NCBI GenBank assembly: GCA_028282645.1
Contig: JANQHM010000303.1
Span: forward strand, 1 to 33,326
Direction: 5' to 3'
Length of the DNA: 33,326 nucleotides
Source of the DNA: Candidatus Gastranaerophilales bacterium
GTDB lineage: Bacteria > Cyanobacteriota > Vampirovibrionia > Gastranaerophilales > JANQFW01
Below, piece after piece: positions 1 through 9,554 of this stretch. The translations under genes and the position numbers were made by a program. The notes under the pieces were generated by a model. The model was not told the origin of the DNA. It worked only from the letters and a program-made list of their open reading frames with translations, and did no database searches. Numbering within the stretch: the first letter of the stretch is position 1; every line of letters starts with the position of its first letter.

Positions 1-114
1 GAAAATATTATTAAAAATGAATATAATATTGCAAATGATAATATAATAGACATAACTATTGATAGAAATTATAGCAAAAAAGAAGAGTTGAATAAGAAAA
101 AGCCCCATTATTAG
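1..114 (+). CDS. C-terminal end of an unidentified ORF (partial, enters from the left edge)
   Basis: Frame 1 is open from the first base and encodes 37 residues ending in KKKPHY before a TAG stop. The segment is very rich in Asn, Ile and Lys, so it could be a low-complexity tail or chance open frame in AT-rich DNA. A hairpin overlapping the stop supports a real gene end. No domain can be recognised and I assign no function. Confidence 0.35.
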   Translation, partial: ENIIKNEYNIANDNIIDITIDRNYSKKEELNKKKPHY

Positions 115-122
115 CGGGCTTT
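99..122 (+). terminator. Hairpin at the end of the partial upstream ORF, terminator-like
   Basis: A perfect 7-bp inverted repeat AAAGCCC/GGGCTTT with a 10-nt loop lies across the stop codon of the upstream frame. The run of T after the stem is only three bases, so intrinsic termination is plausible but weak. Confidence 0.45.
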
Positions 123-138
123 AGTGTAAAAATCAAGA

Positions 139-345
139 TAGTAGACTACAACGGTAACTTTTTGCCCGGCAAAAGGAGTTTTATCGTTGTCTTTTTTATA
201 TATATCCATTTATCCGCATGAAAAGCTTTAATTAAAGTCCATTAGTAACGTGAGTTAAACCGATAGTTTAGCTGTACAGCTTAAGCTAATCGTTGACTCA
301 AGGTACGTTATAAGAGGTGGCGACTGCCACCCCCCAAAAAAATTT
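139..345 (+). ncRNA. Candidate structured RNA or leader of three hairpins, upstream of rqcP
   Basis: The 333-bp gap before rqcP has no ORF but three consecutive inverted repeats. The first pairs ACAACG with CGTTGT around an inner TTTGCC/GGCAAA stem (about 150-200). The second is a long interrupted stem with outer arms AACGT..GAGT and ACTC..ACGTT and an inner TAGCT-GTAC-AGCTA hairpin (about 248-312). The third is GGTGGC-GACT-GCCACC (about 317-332) followed by CCCC and seven A. The last stem is much more GC-rich than its surroundings. I could not match it to tmRNA, SRP RNA, RNase P RNA or a riboswitch. It may be an independent small RNA or a leader for rqcP-eno. Strand is assumed from the flanking genes. 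Confidence 0.35.
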
Positions 346-447
346 AGAATCAAATCTTTAAATAAATATCTTTTTGTTATATTCTTTTTTTGAAGGTATA
401 AAGTATAATTTAAATTTGGGTTTATTAACGGCTGGGAAATATAATTT

Positions 448-2075
<1,628 letters not shown>

Positions 2076-2084
2076 ACAGCAGTT

Positions 2085-2192
2085 TATATACTAACTCAAA
2101 AATACTTTTCAGAGTCTTTAATCAGGTAAAAGCTAATAAAATAAACTATTCCCTGAAAAGAGTAATCTTAAATTTAATTTAAAACCTGTATA
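2085..2192 (+). repeat. Repeat A, copy 1 (MITE-like)
   Basis: About 108 bp beginning TATACTAACTC and ending CCTGTATA, closely matching copies near 9220, 25059 and 32301. The shared core is CTTTTCAGA-N6-AATCAGGTAAAAGCTAATA. It lies just after the eno stop and before the terminator. It encodes nothing. Confidence 0.75.
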
Positions 2193-2207
2193 AGTATTCG
2201 AATAACT

Positions 2208-2242
2208 AAAAAACGGCGGAAAAAACATATTCCGCCGTTTTT
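2208..2242. terminator. Bidirectional intrinsic terminator between eno and the convergent gene
   Basis: A perfect 13-bp stem AAAAACGGCGGAA/TTCCGCCGTTTTT with an 8-nt loop has a T run on both strands. It serves the plus-strand eno and the minus-strand gene ending at 2253. Confidence 0.9.
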
Positions 2243-2252
2243 GCTCATTTGG

Positions 2253-3512
2253 TTATGCTGCTTGTGGTGGTGCACTCGGAGTTTTTACTTTTTTTACTTT
2301 ATTTAATTCTTCCATCATTTTCTTCATATGTTTTTTAAATACAGTCATCATTTTTCTAATTTCAGCTTTTTGTCCTTGACCTAGCCTTGCCGCACCTGCC
2401 GCTAATAGCTGATCGTCCTGATGGGAGCTCTTATCTAAAGATGATTGTCCTTGCGCCCCTATTGACGAACTTCCGTCAAAACTAAAAGCATCTTGCAACC
2501 CAATTTGAGGCATACCCGTCTGTGGCATTCCTCCGCCAAACGGGTTATTCATTCCCATTGAAGAAGTTGAAGTAGCTAAGCCTCTATTGCTCAAATTGCC
2601 TGCAATCATCTCCTGTATACTGTTAACCAGGCCAAGTGCCAACATAGAAACTTTTTGAAGGCTTTTCATATATTTATTAAATCTTTTTTTCTCTTTATCG
2701 GATTCATTAAGCCTTTTCTCACCTTTTTTAACTTTTTTCTCCCCTGTCTTAATCATTATAAAACCGACACCCATAAGAGCTAAACCTGATATACACATTC
2801 CTATTGCAATCTTTCCGACCGCAACGGACGCTACTTTTAGCGCAATACCCGCAGCTAAAGTAAATGGATTAGACATAAGCCCTAATGCTACACCAAACAT
2901 AACCCAGGAAGCAACCTCTAAAGCAAAGCCAATGTTACTTATTATTTCACCTGCTTTTAAAGTTTTCATTCCTGCTTTTAGCTTGGCAATACCTTTATTT
3001 ATTAATTTCAAACCTTCTTTTTCCAATTTCATGAATTTTTTACGAGATTCAACAGCCATAGTCAAGAAAGTCTTTGATGTAGTTGCAAACATTGCGTTTG
3101 TTTCACCGAATTCACCGGCTATATCAGGAGGTAAAATCTGTCCTAGTTTCACAAAAGCTTTTGATAACTTACCCAAATCTTTTTTTGCATTTATAATTGC
3201 TTTTTCTTCCGGTGTTTTTTTAGCTTTTTCATAACTTTGAGCATTAGAAGTTTGCTTTTTTGCTTGACTTGCCTCACTCTTGGATTGATTTGCTTCGTTT
3301 ACAGCTTTATCAACAGCTTTTTGATTAACTTTTTTACCTTTCATAAAATCTTTTGGATTCATTGTCGTAGCTGATGTATCCTCTACCTGGGGAGAATTTT
3401 CAAAAATACTACCAGACTGATTACAAAAGTAATCAGTGCTTGCAAGTTGTGGAGCACCGTTTAAGTGCTGATTACCTGCTGTTGGCATGTATGAATAAGA
3501 AGATACTACCAT
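2253..3512 (-). CDS. Unknown helical protein with a long hydrophobic centre (translocator-like architecture)
   Basis: I do not recognise a named family. The 419-residue product (from the ATG with AAAGGAAG upstream; an in-frame TTG 15 codons earlier lacks a ribosome binding site) has four parts. Residues 1-65 are polar and Asn/Gln/Ser-rich without a signal peptide. Residues 65-190 are Lys/Ala/Glu-rich and probably coiled-coil. Residues 190-255 are two or three hydrophobic Gly/Ala-rich segments around LEVASWVMFGVALGLM and ISGLALMGVGFIMI. A second very basic helical region then leads to a Gly/Met/Gln-rich tail and a final Lys-rich helix. Coiled coil, hydrophobic hairpin, coiled coil is the layout of type III translocators such as IpaB/SipB, but I see no sequence motif proving that and no secretion genes nearby. 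Hypothetical, clearly a real gene. Confidence 0.75.
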   Translation of the reverse strand: MVVSSYSYMPTAGNQHLNGAPQLASTDYFCNQSGSIFENSPQVEDTSATTMNPKDFMKGKKVNQKAVDKAVNEANQSKSEASQAKKQTSNAQSYEKAKKTPEEKAIINAKKDLGKLSKAFVKLGQILPPDIAGEFGETNAMFATTSKTFLTMAVESRKKFMKLEKEGLKLINKGIAKLKAGMKTLKAGEIISNIGFALEVASWVMFGVALGLMSNPFTLAAGIALKVASVAVGKIAIGMCISGLALMGVGFIMIKTGEKKVKKGEKRLNESDKEKKRFNKYMKSLQKVSMLALGLVNSIQEMIAGNLSNRGLATSTSSMGMNNPFGGGMPQTGMPQIGLQDAFSFDGSSSIGAQGQSSLDKSSHQDDQLLAAGAARLGQGQKAEIRKMMTVFKKHMKKMMEELNKVKKVKTPSAPPQAA

Positions 3513-3709
3513 TATACTTCCTTTAAACTTCCGTCTTCCGTTATCCCAATCCTTCAATAGTTTTTTAATAGAAGCATTTTGCCCAGGCTCCTACTATTAT
3601 TAGCTTGGCTTCAAAATTTATTTGTTAAAATTTTTTATTTACTTATTATCTTTTTGAATTTTTTTTATTATTCCCATATATATAAAAACAAAGCAAAATA
3701 AAAAATTGC

Positions 3710-3760
3710 CCTTAATATAAAAAAGGTAATAGGCAGTGCTATAAGCTTTTTATATTAAGG
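3710..3760. repeat. Perfect 14-bp inverted repeat in the intergenic space
   Basis: Arms CCTTAATATAAAAA and TTTTTATATTAAGG are exact complements around a 23-nt loop. On the minus strand it lies after the DUF1844 gene and is followed by a T-rich run, so it may be a weak terminator. It could equally be the ends of a small unrelated mobile repeat. No second copy was noticed in the window. Confidence 0.5.
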
Positions 3761-3817
3761 AATATAAGTCTATTGCATTGGAGGAAGACTACAGAGAAAA
3801 TGGAAAAGTAAAGCATA

Positions 3818-4072
3818 TTATTTTGATTCTTCAATATAGTTCATTTGCAATGTGCCAATGGTATTTTTTAAGAATTTTTCTTCCTCATCAGTAAGGTTGC
3901 CCTTAGTCTTCTCCTGCAACAACAATAATGTATCTATAGAAAACTTTGCCTGATCCAGATTTTTTTCAAGCTCATTAGTTGCAGGGTTAGGTATTTTACC
4001 TAATCCAATCATTCCTGATGTCGCAAATGTACTTACCAAGTGCTCAAATGATATTTGATTGTCCAATAACAT
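3818..4072 (-). CDS. DUF1844 family protein
   Basis: The 84-residue product matches the DUF1844 pattern. It has an N-terminal segment ending in GMIGLGKIPNPATNE, then a helix ending LLLLQEKTKGNLTDEEE, then a last helix ending LQMNYIEE. The family is small, cytosolic and of unknown function. The ATG is preceded by AGGAGAG with a five-base spacer. The upstream region has two copies of ACTCTCCTATTATTT in tandem on the plus strand, so the ribosome binding site region is duplicated. It reads away from the divergent ATPase gene. Family call is confident; no role is proposed. Confidence 0.85.
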   Translation of the reverse strand: MLLDNQISFEHLVSTFATSGMIGLGKIPNPATNELEKNLDQAKFSIDTLLLLQEKTKGNLTDEEEKFLKNTIGTLQMNYIEESK

Positions 4073-4213
4073 AATTACTCTCCTATTATTTCACTCTCCT
4101 ATTATTTCCGAAAATATCTTATCAATATCAAATTTACTTTGCAACTCTTTTTCACCTCTTTTTTATTTTTAAAAAGTATTATATACTATAAATATAATAA
4201 TAAAGAAAGAAGT

Positions 4214-6805
4214 ATGTCGAAAAATAATTTTGTTAACAAGCAAATAATTGAAAAAATAAACTCATACCAAGAGTATGATATAAAAGGGTTTCAAAAAATT
4301 TGTTACGTGGCAGGCATCAATAATACCGGTGCAGAAATGCTCTACACATTATCAGACAGAAAATTTCTTATACTTGAAATACTCCAAACTTTAAATTCAG
4401 GCCGGGAAAAACTGATTTTTATCAGGGGGTTGCAAGGTGTAGGAAAAACAACACTGCTTAGAGCCATCAATAAATTTGTTGATAATAATGTACTGCATTT
4501 TTATTATACCTGCTCGACTATTACTAACCTTGATGATATTATTTTGGCTTTTTATAATTTTTTAGATAAAAACCTGGAAATAAAAGAAACTAAACGTACA
4601 GACATAAGCAATATAACCACAACAGTAGATGAAAAGATTCTAGGTTACCTAAAAACGTTAAACAGACCATTGCTGATGACAATAGATGATTTTGACCGGT
4701 TGATAAAAAGTAATACAGAAATTAAAGAAGATATAGCGGTTTTTTTAAGATACTTAGCATCAGTACCTAATTTGAAATTAATAATCGCCGGCCAGCGCAT
4801 GCCCACGTCTAACCTGGGCATAAAAGATGAATTTATTAATGATATAAGGCTATGCGGCCTTGATAAAGATCAGTCTTTAAAATTTTTAAAAAAAATCTCA
4901 AGAGATATCCCTGAACATATTCTGCCAAAAGTTTATGAAATCACCCATGGCTACCCGGAAACCTTATTATGGTTTGTTAATGCAGTAAATGTAATGCGTA
5001 TAGAGCCGTTTGAGCTGGCGAAAAATTATTTTCAACAGGAAGATGCTTTTGAAAACTTTGTTGTCAGAATTTTTTATAATTCCTTATCAGAAAATGCAAA
5101 AAGTATCGTACATTTTTTAACCCTAATCAGGCACCCGCTTAAAACAATCACTATCAAACATATATTTACCCTGAATAATATTCACGAAGAACTGGATTAC
5201 CTAAAATCTACCAAACTTATTGCTTATGCTAATGATTCTTTTTATATAAAAGATTATATAAAAAATATAATAAAAAATTTAATTTCTAAAGAAAAAGAAA
5301 TAGAGCTGCGTAAGTTTATCTACAAGCTTTATACTCAAGAGATATCTAAAAAATTAAAAGAAAGAATTATGCCTATATCTCGCAAGCTCTTACATTCAGA
5401 GCAATTTTATCACTATAGCTATTTATCAAGTAATGGCATCATTAAAACATCGCAGTCTTCAGCACTTAAAAAAGAACTCTCGCCTGATGTTTTAATGTAT
5501 ACAGCGCTACAAGAACAAGTTGGTACAGAATCCGACAATATAATCAATGTTGAAGTTCAAAGCAACCAGGATAACGATCATACAGAAGATTATCAATCTG
5601 CAAATGAAATAATCAAGCAAATTGATCAGGATATTATTGCACAATTAAGCGAAGATGAATTAAAGCTTTTAGAAGCTGAGTCCACTCCTGTTCGGGATGA
5701 ACATTCAAGCGGTTGTAATAATGCAAATACGGTTAAAATTATAGAAAAAGAAAGTCCTTTTGAAGAAAAAGCGGATAACTTTATGGAGCCAAGTAATCTA
5801 AACGAAGCACAGACCCAATACGACAATGCTCTCCAGCTGTTAGAAAATACCAATAATAAACAAGATTCTGCGCAGATATATAAAAGTTTGTCACAAATCT
5901 TGTATTCTCGGCGTAAAAACGAAGAAGCCGCCAGCCACCTGCAAAAAGCAATAAATATTTGTTCTGAAACCGGTAATATAAATTTTATGCTGGAGTGCCA
6001 AACTTTGCTGGCAGAAATTTATATGGCAAGCTATAAACACAATGAAGCCCTGCTTATTTATAATCAAATGCTAAATTCTCAGTATCACATGCCGGATAAA
6101 TTATTAATTAATACCCTTTTAGGAATTGCTAATATTTATAACTATAAAAAAGATTATGAAAATGCTTTAAAATATTACCTTAAGGTAGAAAAATATCAAA
6201 ACGCAGAAATGGAAGACAAAATTAAAGCTTTGTTATATTTTAATTTAGCTTTAATCTATGATGATATAAATCAGGCTCCAAAGGCATTAAAGTATTATAA
6301 ATTAAATACAGAAATAACAAATTATCAAAATAACCCGCACTTATCAGATTCTTATTTTAATATTGCATCTATTTTTGATGAAAAAGATGAACTTGAAAAA
6401 GCAATTCATTTTTATAAAAAATCATTATTAGTCGATCAGAATAATAATAACTACGAAGGGTTATTTAAAACATATTCAATACTTGGTAATATTTATTATG
6501 AAAAAGAAAATTATCCTGCTGCTATAAAATGCTTTGATGAAGAGATTAAAATAGCCAAGGCTTCTAATGATCCATATTGGATATCGCGAGCTTATTTGGA
6601 CGCGGGTGAATATTATTTAAATATAAAACAGTACGCAAAAGCATTAAAAGTTTTTATAAGGGCACAAAAGGTTTTAGGTAAAACTATATCAACAGATTCA
6701 AAAGAAAGAATTGAAAGAAAACTACGATTATTATTTAATGAACTAGGCGAAAAAAGATTTAACGAATTATTAAAAGAAATTAAAAAGAAAAATGAAACAA
6801 GATAA
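4214..6805 (+). CDS. STAND-like P-loop ATPase with C-terminal TPR repeats
   Basis: The 863-residue product reads as a signal-transduction ATPase. A Walker A motif GLQGVGKTT is at residues 72-80 and a Walker B LLMTIDDFDRL at 153-163. A sensor-like strand LKLIIAGQR and a helical/winged-helix region to about residue 370 follow. Residues 410-530 form a polar, acidic linker. From about residue 560 to the end there are roughly seven tetratricopeptide units (for example NYKKDYENALKYYLKVEKYQ). Such proteins usually use the repeats as sensor and the NTPase as switch. The start is the ATG at MSKNNF; an upstream in-frame TTG would add a hydrophobic stretch without a ribosome binding site. The 3' end overlaps rsmG by 14 bp, implying co-translation. 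A regulator or a defence NTPase are both possible; no effector domain is visible. Confidence 0.8.
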   Translation: MSKNNFVNKQIIEKINSYQEYDIKGFQKICYVAGINNTGAEMLYTLSDRKFLILEILQTLNSGREKLIFIRGLQGVGKTTLLRAINKFVDNNVLHFYYTCSTITNLDDIILAFYNFLDKNLEIKETKRTDISNITTTVDEKILGYLKTLNRPLLMTIDDFDRLIKSNTEIKEDIAVFLRYLASVPNLKLIIAGQRMPTSNLGIKDEFINDIRLCGLDKDQSLKFLKKISRDIPEHILPKVYEITHGYPETLLWFVNAVNVMRIEPFELAKNYFQQEDAFENFVVRIFYNSLSENAKSIVHFLTLIRHPLKTITIKHIFTLNNIHEELDYLKSTKLIAYANDSFYIKDYIKNIIKNLISKEKEIELRKFIYKLYTQEISKKLKERIMPISRKLLHSEQFYHYSYLSSNGIIKTSQSSALKKELSPDVLMYTALQEQVGTESDNIINVEVQSNQDNDHTEDYQSANEIIKQIDQDIIAQLSEDELKLLEAESTPVRDEHSSGCNNANTVKIIEKESPFEEKADNFMEPSNLNEAQTQYDNALQLLENTNNKQDSAQIYKSLSQILYSRRKNEEAASHLQKAINICSETGNINFMLECQTLLAEIYMASYKHNEALLIYNQMLNSQYHMPDKLLINTLLGIANIYNYKKDYENALKYYLKVEKYQNAEMEDKIKALLYFNLALIYDDINQAPKALKYYKLNTEITNYQNNPHLSDSYFNIASIFDEKDELEKAIHFYKKSLLVDQNNNNYEGLFKTYSILGNIYYEKENYPAAIKCFDEEIKIAKASNDPYWISRAYLDAGEYYLNIKQYAKALKVFIRAQKVLGKTISTDSKERIERKLRLLFNELGEKRFNELLKEIKKKNETR

Positions 6806-7529
6806 ATTAGATTTTTTACAAAAATCAGCACAAATATTTAACATAGAATTATCTCAAGACCAGCTTGATAATTTTTATAAATACTGGAAATGTTTAAATG
6901 AATATAATTCTCATACTAATATAGTAAGCGATGCTAAGATAGATACTGTTTTTACCAAACATTTTATTGATTCACTTTCTTTTGGATTGATAGATAATTA
7001 TGTAAATCTTGAAAAACCTGCCAGATTAATAGATATCGGGACAGGCGGGGGCTTTCCTGCAATAGTATTAGCAATAGTTTTTAAAAATTTAGAGATATGC
7101 GCAGTTGATTCTGTAGGGAAAAAGACTAAATTTTTAGAAGAACTTATCTGTAAAATTAACCTGCCAAATAAAATAGAGATTTTAAACATTCGCTCGGAAG
7201 AGCTGGCCAGAAATCTAAATTATAGAGAGTCCTTTGATATTTGTGCCTCAAGGGCCGTAGGCAAATTAAATATACTATCCGAGTATTGTTTGCCTTTTGT
7301 TAAACAAGACGGTTATTTTATTGCGTATAAGTCATTAAACGCAAGTGATGAACTGGTTGATTCTCAAAATGCGCTACATATATTAGGCGGAGAGTTTATT
7401 AAAAAGATAAATTATAAATTGCCGGAAAAAGATTCAATAACAAGAAATTTAATTATAGTTCAAAAAAAATTCACCACACCGGACAAATATCCAAGAAGAA
7501 CCGGAATACCTAAAAAAAATCCTTTATAG
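6792..7529 (+). CDS. rsmG: 16S rRNA (guanine527-N7)-methyltransferase RsmG
   Basis: RsmG (GidB) uses S-adenosylmethionine to methylate G527 of 16S rRNA in the 30S subunit. The 245-residue product has the family N-terminal helix bundle (YWKCLNEYNSHTNIV), the SAM-binding LIDIGTGGGFPAIVLA motif at about residues 76-91, the ASRAVGKLNILSEY segment, and the basic end PDKYPRRTGIPKKNPL. Length is close to the Firmicute homologues. Its ATG lies inside the last codons of the ATPase gene with only a weak ribosome binding site, so translation is probably coupled. Confidence 0.96.
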   Translation: MKQDKLDFLQKSAQIFNIELSQDQLDNFYKYWKCLNEYNSHTNIVSDAKIDTVFTKHFIDSLSFGLIDNYVNLEKPARLIDIGTGGGFPAIVLAIVFKNLEICAVDSVGKKTKFLEELICKINLPNKIEILNIRSEELARNLNYRESFDICASRAVGKLNILSEYCLPFVKQDGYFIAYKSLNASDELVDSQNALHILGGEFIKKINYKLPEKDSITRNLIIVQKKFTTPDKYPRRTGIPKKNPL

Positions 7530-7560
7530 TTTAAGAGCCTGTCTGGCTAAGAAAAATAAA

Positions 7561-7713
7561 AGCTGGTTATATCAATATTAAAGAATCTGAAAAGTATTTT
7601 TGGCGATGGTCATCACCTTTCTTGTGTCATCGCTGCAAGCTTTTGATATAACTTGAGTTTACTTGTAAGCATCAGTACTCAACTGACCACTACCGTATTT
7701 TTTAACTAGTATA
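7561..7713 (-). repeat. Repeat A fragment, reverse orientation, split by a B element
   Basis: The segment reads as the reverse complement of the left half of repeat A: an AGCT..TTAAAG stretch, then AATCTGAAAAGTATTTTT, then after the inserted B element GTATTTTTTAACTAGTATA. Removing B and one 8-bp direct repeat restores a continuous A end. The distal half of A is not recognisable. Confidence 0.6.
7601..7694 (-). mobile_element. Repeat B, copy 1 (MITE with 8-bp target duplication)
   Basis: A 94-bp non-coding element with imperfect ends GGCGATGGTCA and (reverse complement of the right end) GGTAGTGGTCA. It is flanked by a perfect 8-bp direct repeat GTATTTTT at 7593-7600 and 7695-7702. The target is a repeat A copy. 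Ends beginning GG and an 8-bp duplication would fit mobilisation by an IS1595-type transposase, but that is inference. Confidence 0.8.
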
Positions 7714-7934
7714 TTTTTATTAAAAAAATAATTTTTTATATCTTGTATGTAAAGTATGTTATTTAGTTTGGATATAAAAAGAATATATCTGGTTAGCAAT
7801 TTTTATATTTCTTATGTTTTTATAGAAGTATATAAATAAAAAATAAGAGAGAGAGAAAAGGCTAGATAGTTAAAGAATTGCATAAGTATAAGTAATAGAT
7901 ATTTAAAATAAGAAATTAAATTTTAAATCGTAAT

Positions 7935-8030
7935 AAATCCCCTATAAGTCAGTAAAACTGGCTAAAGTAGTAATCCCAAAATAATTATGTGCCTATGATC
8001 AGGTAGGTACGGCAATGCGAGAAAAATAAA
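7935..8030 (+). promoter_or_regulatory. Possible structured leader of the first Q-x-N/VWD gene
   Basis: The rest of the 537-bp gap after the repeats is mostly AT-rich and featureless. Close to the gene it has two hairpins: GTCAGT-AAA-ACTGGC (7948-7962) and GTGCCTA/TAGGTAC around an 8-nt loop (7989-8010), followed by CGGCAATGCG. The region is less AT-rich than its flanks. It does not match a riboswitch consensus I know. Confidence 0.3.
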
Positions 8031-8066
8031 TAAATAAATTTTAAACGAAAAAGAGGAGATAATTGA

Positions 8067-9017
8067 ATGAGCTTAGATATATCCAGATTAATTACTAAAT
8101 ACGGACCAATAGTTGCTGATCAAACAAATATATCAGACGGCGGAGACAGCAAACAAACAAATAAAAGTGTTTTTCCAAACTTATCCAGCCAGGAAAACAC
8201 AGATATTGGGGGTAAAAATTCAAAGCAATCAAATAATAATATATTAAGTACTGCTACTCAGAAGAATAATAATATATTGGGCGAAGATGTAACTCAATCA
8301 AATACTAGCATAGCTTCTCCAACGGGCTTAGAGTCTTTTATACAAAAAATTCTAAGTAATATGTTCCAGTCAATGTTTAATCTCAACACAACCAGTGATA
8401 CAACTACAAGTGATACAAAAACAGATGCTGATATAGCTGCGGGTGGTTGCACCACAGGGTCAACAACAGACGATACCACAACAGGCGAAGATACTACAAT
8501 TCCTGATGATAGCAAAGGAGCATGGGGTGATCCTCACTATCATCTAAAAGGCGAAGACGGTAATGATATAAAATTTGATCACAAAGGCAAAGATAATCAT
8601 ACTTATAATGTATTTAAAGGTGATAATTTCCAGGTTGACGGTAAATACGTTCCCTATGCAAAAGATCCCGATAACCCTCAAGTAATTGGAAAAGCCAGAG
8701 TTACAGCCGGGGAGGACGTTATAACCTTTGATAAAAAAGGTGTAGCCTCATTAAATGATAAGACTCTTAAAGCAGGTGAGTATGACTTGAAAGACGGCAC
8801 TCATGTGAAATATCGCGATAAACAAATAATACTGAATTCTCCAGAAAAAGATTCTAATATAAAATTAAAAGCCGAAAGTTCCGGTATTACAGTTGATCCT
8901 TCAGGTAAATTTACCGATACAGATGGAATTATAGGCAAAGCTGTTACAGAAAATAAAAAATTAACTAAAGAAGAAGCAGAGAATTTTGATGTAACAAGTC
9001 AAAGGCCAATTAAATAA
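8067..9017 (+). CDS. Q-x-N dodecapeptide repeat protein with C-terminal VWD-like domain (paralogue 1)
   Basis: The 316-residue product has three parts. Residues 1-83 carry six Q-x-N motifs at 19, 30, 42, 54, 65 and 77, spaced 11 or 12 residues. Residues 90-148 are a short helix and a Thr/Asp-rich linker. From residue 151 comes a domain opening GAWGDPHYHLKG and continuing DIKFDHKGKDNHTYNVF, the GDPHY...FD...Y pattern of von Willebrand factor type D-like domains, then beta-rich sequence to the end. No signal peptide is visible, and the one Cys means the VWD disulfides are absent. The ATG has AGGAG eight bases upstream; an intrinsic terminator follows. It is a paralogue of the next gene, nearly identical over the C-terminal domain. 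I infer a surface or secreted structural protein exported by an unseen route. The VWD link is by motif only. Confidence 0.85.
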   Translation: MSLDISRLITKYGPIVADQTNISDGGDSKQTNKSVFPNLSSQENTDIGGKNSKQSNNNILSTATQKNNNILGEDVTQSNTSIASPTGLESFIQKILSNMFQSMFNLNTTSDTTTSDTKTDADIAAGGCTTGSTTDDTTTGEDTTIPDDSKGAWGDPHYHLKGEDGNDIKFDHKGKDNHTYNVFKGDNFQVDGKYVPYAKDPDNPQVIGKARVTAGEDVITFDKKGVASLNDKTLKAGEYDLKDGTHVKYRDKQIILNSPEKDSNIKLKAESSGITVDPSGKFTDTDGIIGKAVTENKKLTKEEAENFDVTSQRPIK

Positions 9018-9048
9018 AGTTTAAGTTAATTTTATTTAAATTGATCGA

Positions 9049-9085
9049 CCTCTAAGAACCTTTGAGTTCATTAGAGGTTTTTTTT
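9049..9085 (+). terminator. Intrinsic terminator
   Basis: Stem CCTCTAA/TTAGAGG with a 15-nt loop followed by eight T, 31 bp after the stop of the first VWD-like gene. Confidence 0.9.
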
Positions 9086-9219
9086 AAAATTTATACTAAT
9101 TGATTAGTAGTTTATTTTCTATATATAATAATAATATAATTAAATAGCAATTTTTGCATTATAAACGTTTTTATATAAATAGAGAGAAAAAAGAGAAGAG
9201 AAAAACTTTAGTAATAATA

Positions 9220-9386
9220 TATACTAACTCTAAAATACTTTTCAGATTCTTTAATCAGGTAAAAATTAATAAAATAAGCTATTCTCTGAATTGCGAAGCG
9301 GGAGCGTTAAAAAGTGAAATGGTCAATTTTACTTTTTATAAGCTCATTCCAAAGAGAAATCTGAAATTTAATTTGGAACCAGTATA
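9220..9386 (+). repeat. Repeat A, copy 2 (full-length MITE-like)
   Basis: About 167 bp from TATACTAACTC to AACCAGTATA. The two ends form an imperfect 29-bp terminal inverted repeat (22 of 29 positions agree, including TATACT and TTTCAGATT). The middle has its own hairpin, AAAAAGTGAAAT pairing with ATTTTACTTTTT. Flanking sequence is TA-rich, so a TA duplication of IS630/mariner type is possible but cannot be proved. A short ORF across it is coincidental. Confidence 0.75.
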
Positions 9387-9554
9387 ATATATGCGTGAAT
9401 TAGATATCAAAGAGCAAAAAATCCTTTGAAAAAATATGTTGTTGTAATTTCAACTAATTGGATTGAAGTGAAGTTGATTGTGCCTTTGATTTGATATGAG
9501 AACATTGGCTATAAATAGTAACTATTTAAATATTATGAGAGGAGACTATAAGGT
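9387..9554 (+). promoter_or_regulatory. Upstream region of the second Q-x-N/VWD gene, with a short palindrome
   Basis: This AT-rich stretch holds no gene. AAATAGT-A-ACTATTT (9513-9527) is a perfect 15-bp palindrome 28 bp before the start codon and could be an operator. AGAGGAG just before the ATG is the ribosome binding site. No clear promoter hexamers were found. Confidence 0.25.

Noticed and set aside
115-447. tmRNA, SRP RNA or tRNA in the leader region
   Set aside because: No tRNA-like acceptor, no SRP GGAAGCA loop and no cloverleaf could be drawn, so it is left as an unidentified structured region.
2932-3234. Plus-strand 100-codon frame inside the helical protein gene
   Set aside because: It is antisense to a coherent longer gene and shows no start signal.
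7601-7620. Fluoride-riboswitch-like GGCGATGG start
   Set aside because: It is the terminal inverted repeat of element B, and the rest of the crcB motif is missing.
7935-8030. c-di-GMP (GEMM-type) riboswitch before the first VWD-like gene
   Set aside because: The GGTAGGTAC stretch is suggestive, but the ACGCAAAGCC core and GNRA-capped stem of the class are absent.
9154-9387. A 77-codon open frame upstream of the second VWD-like gene
   Set aside because: It runs through repeat A copy 2, lacks a ribosome binding site, and its sequence is explained by the repeat.
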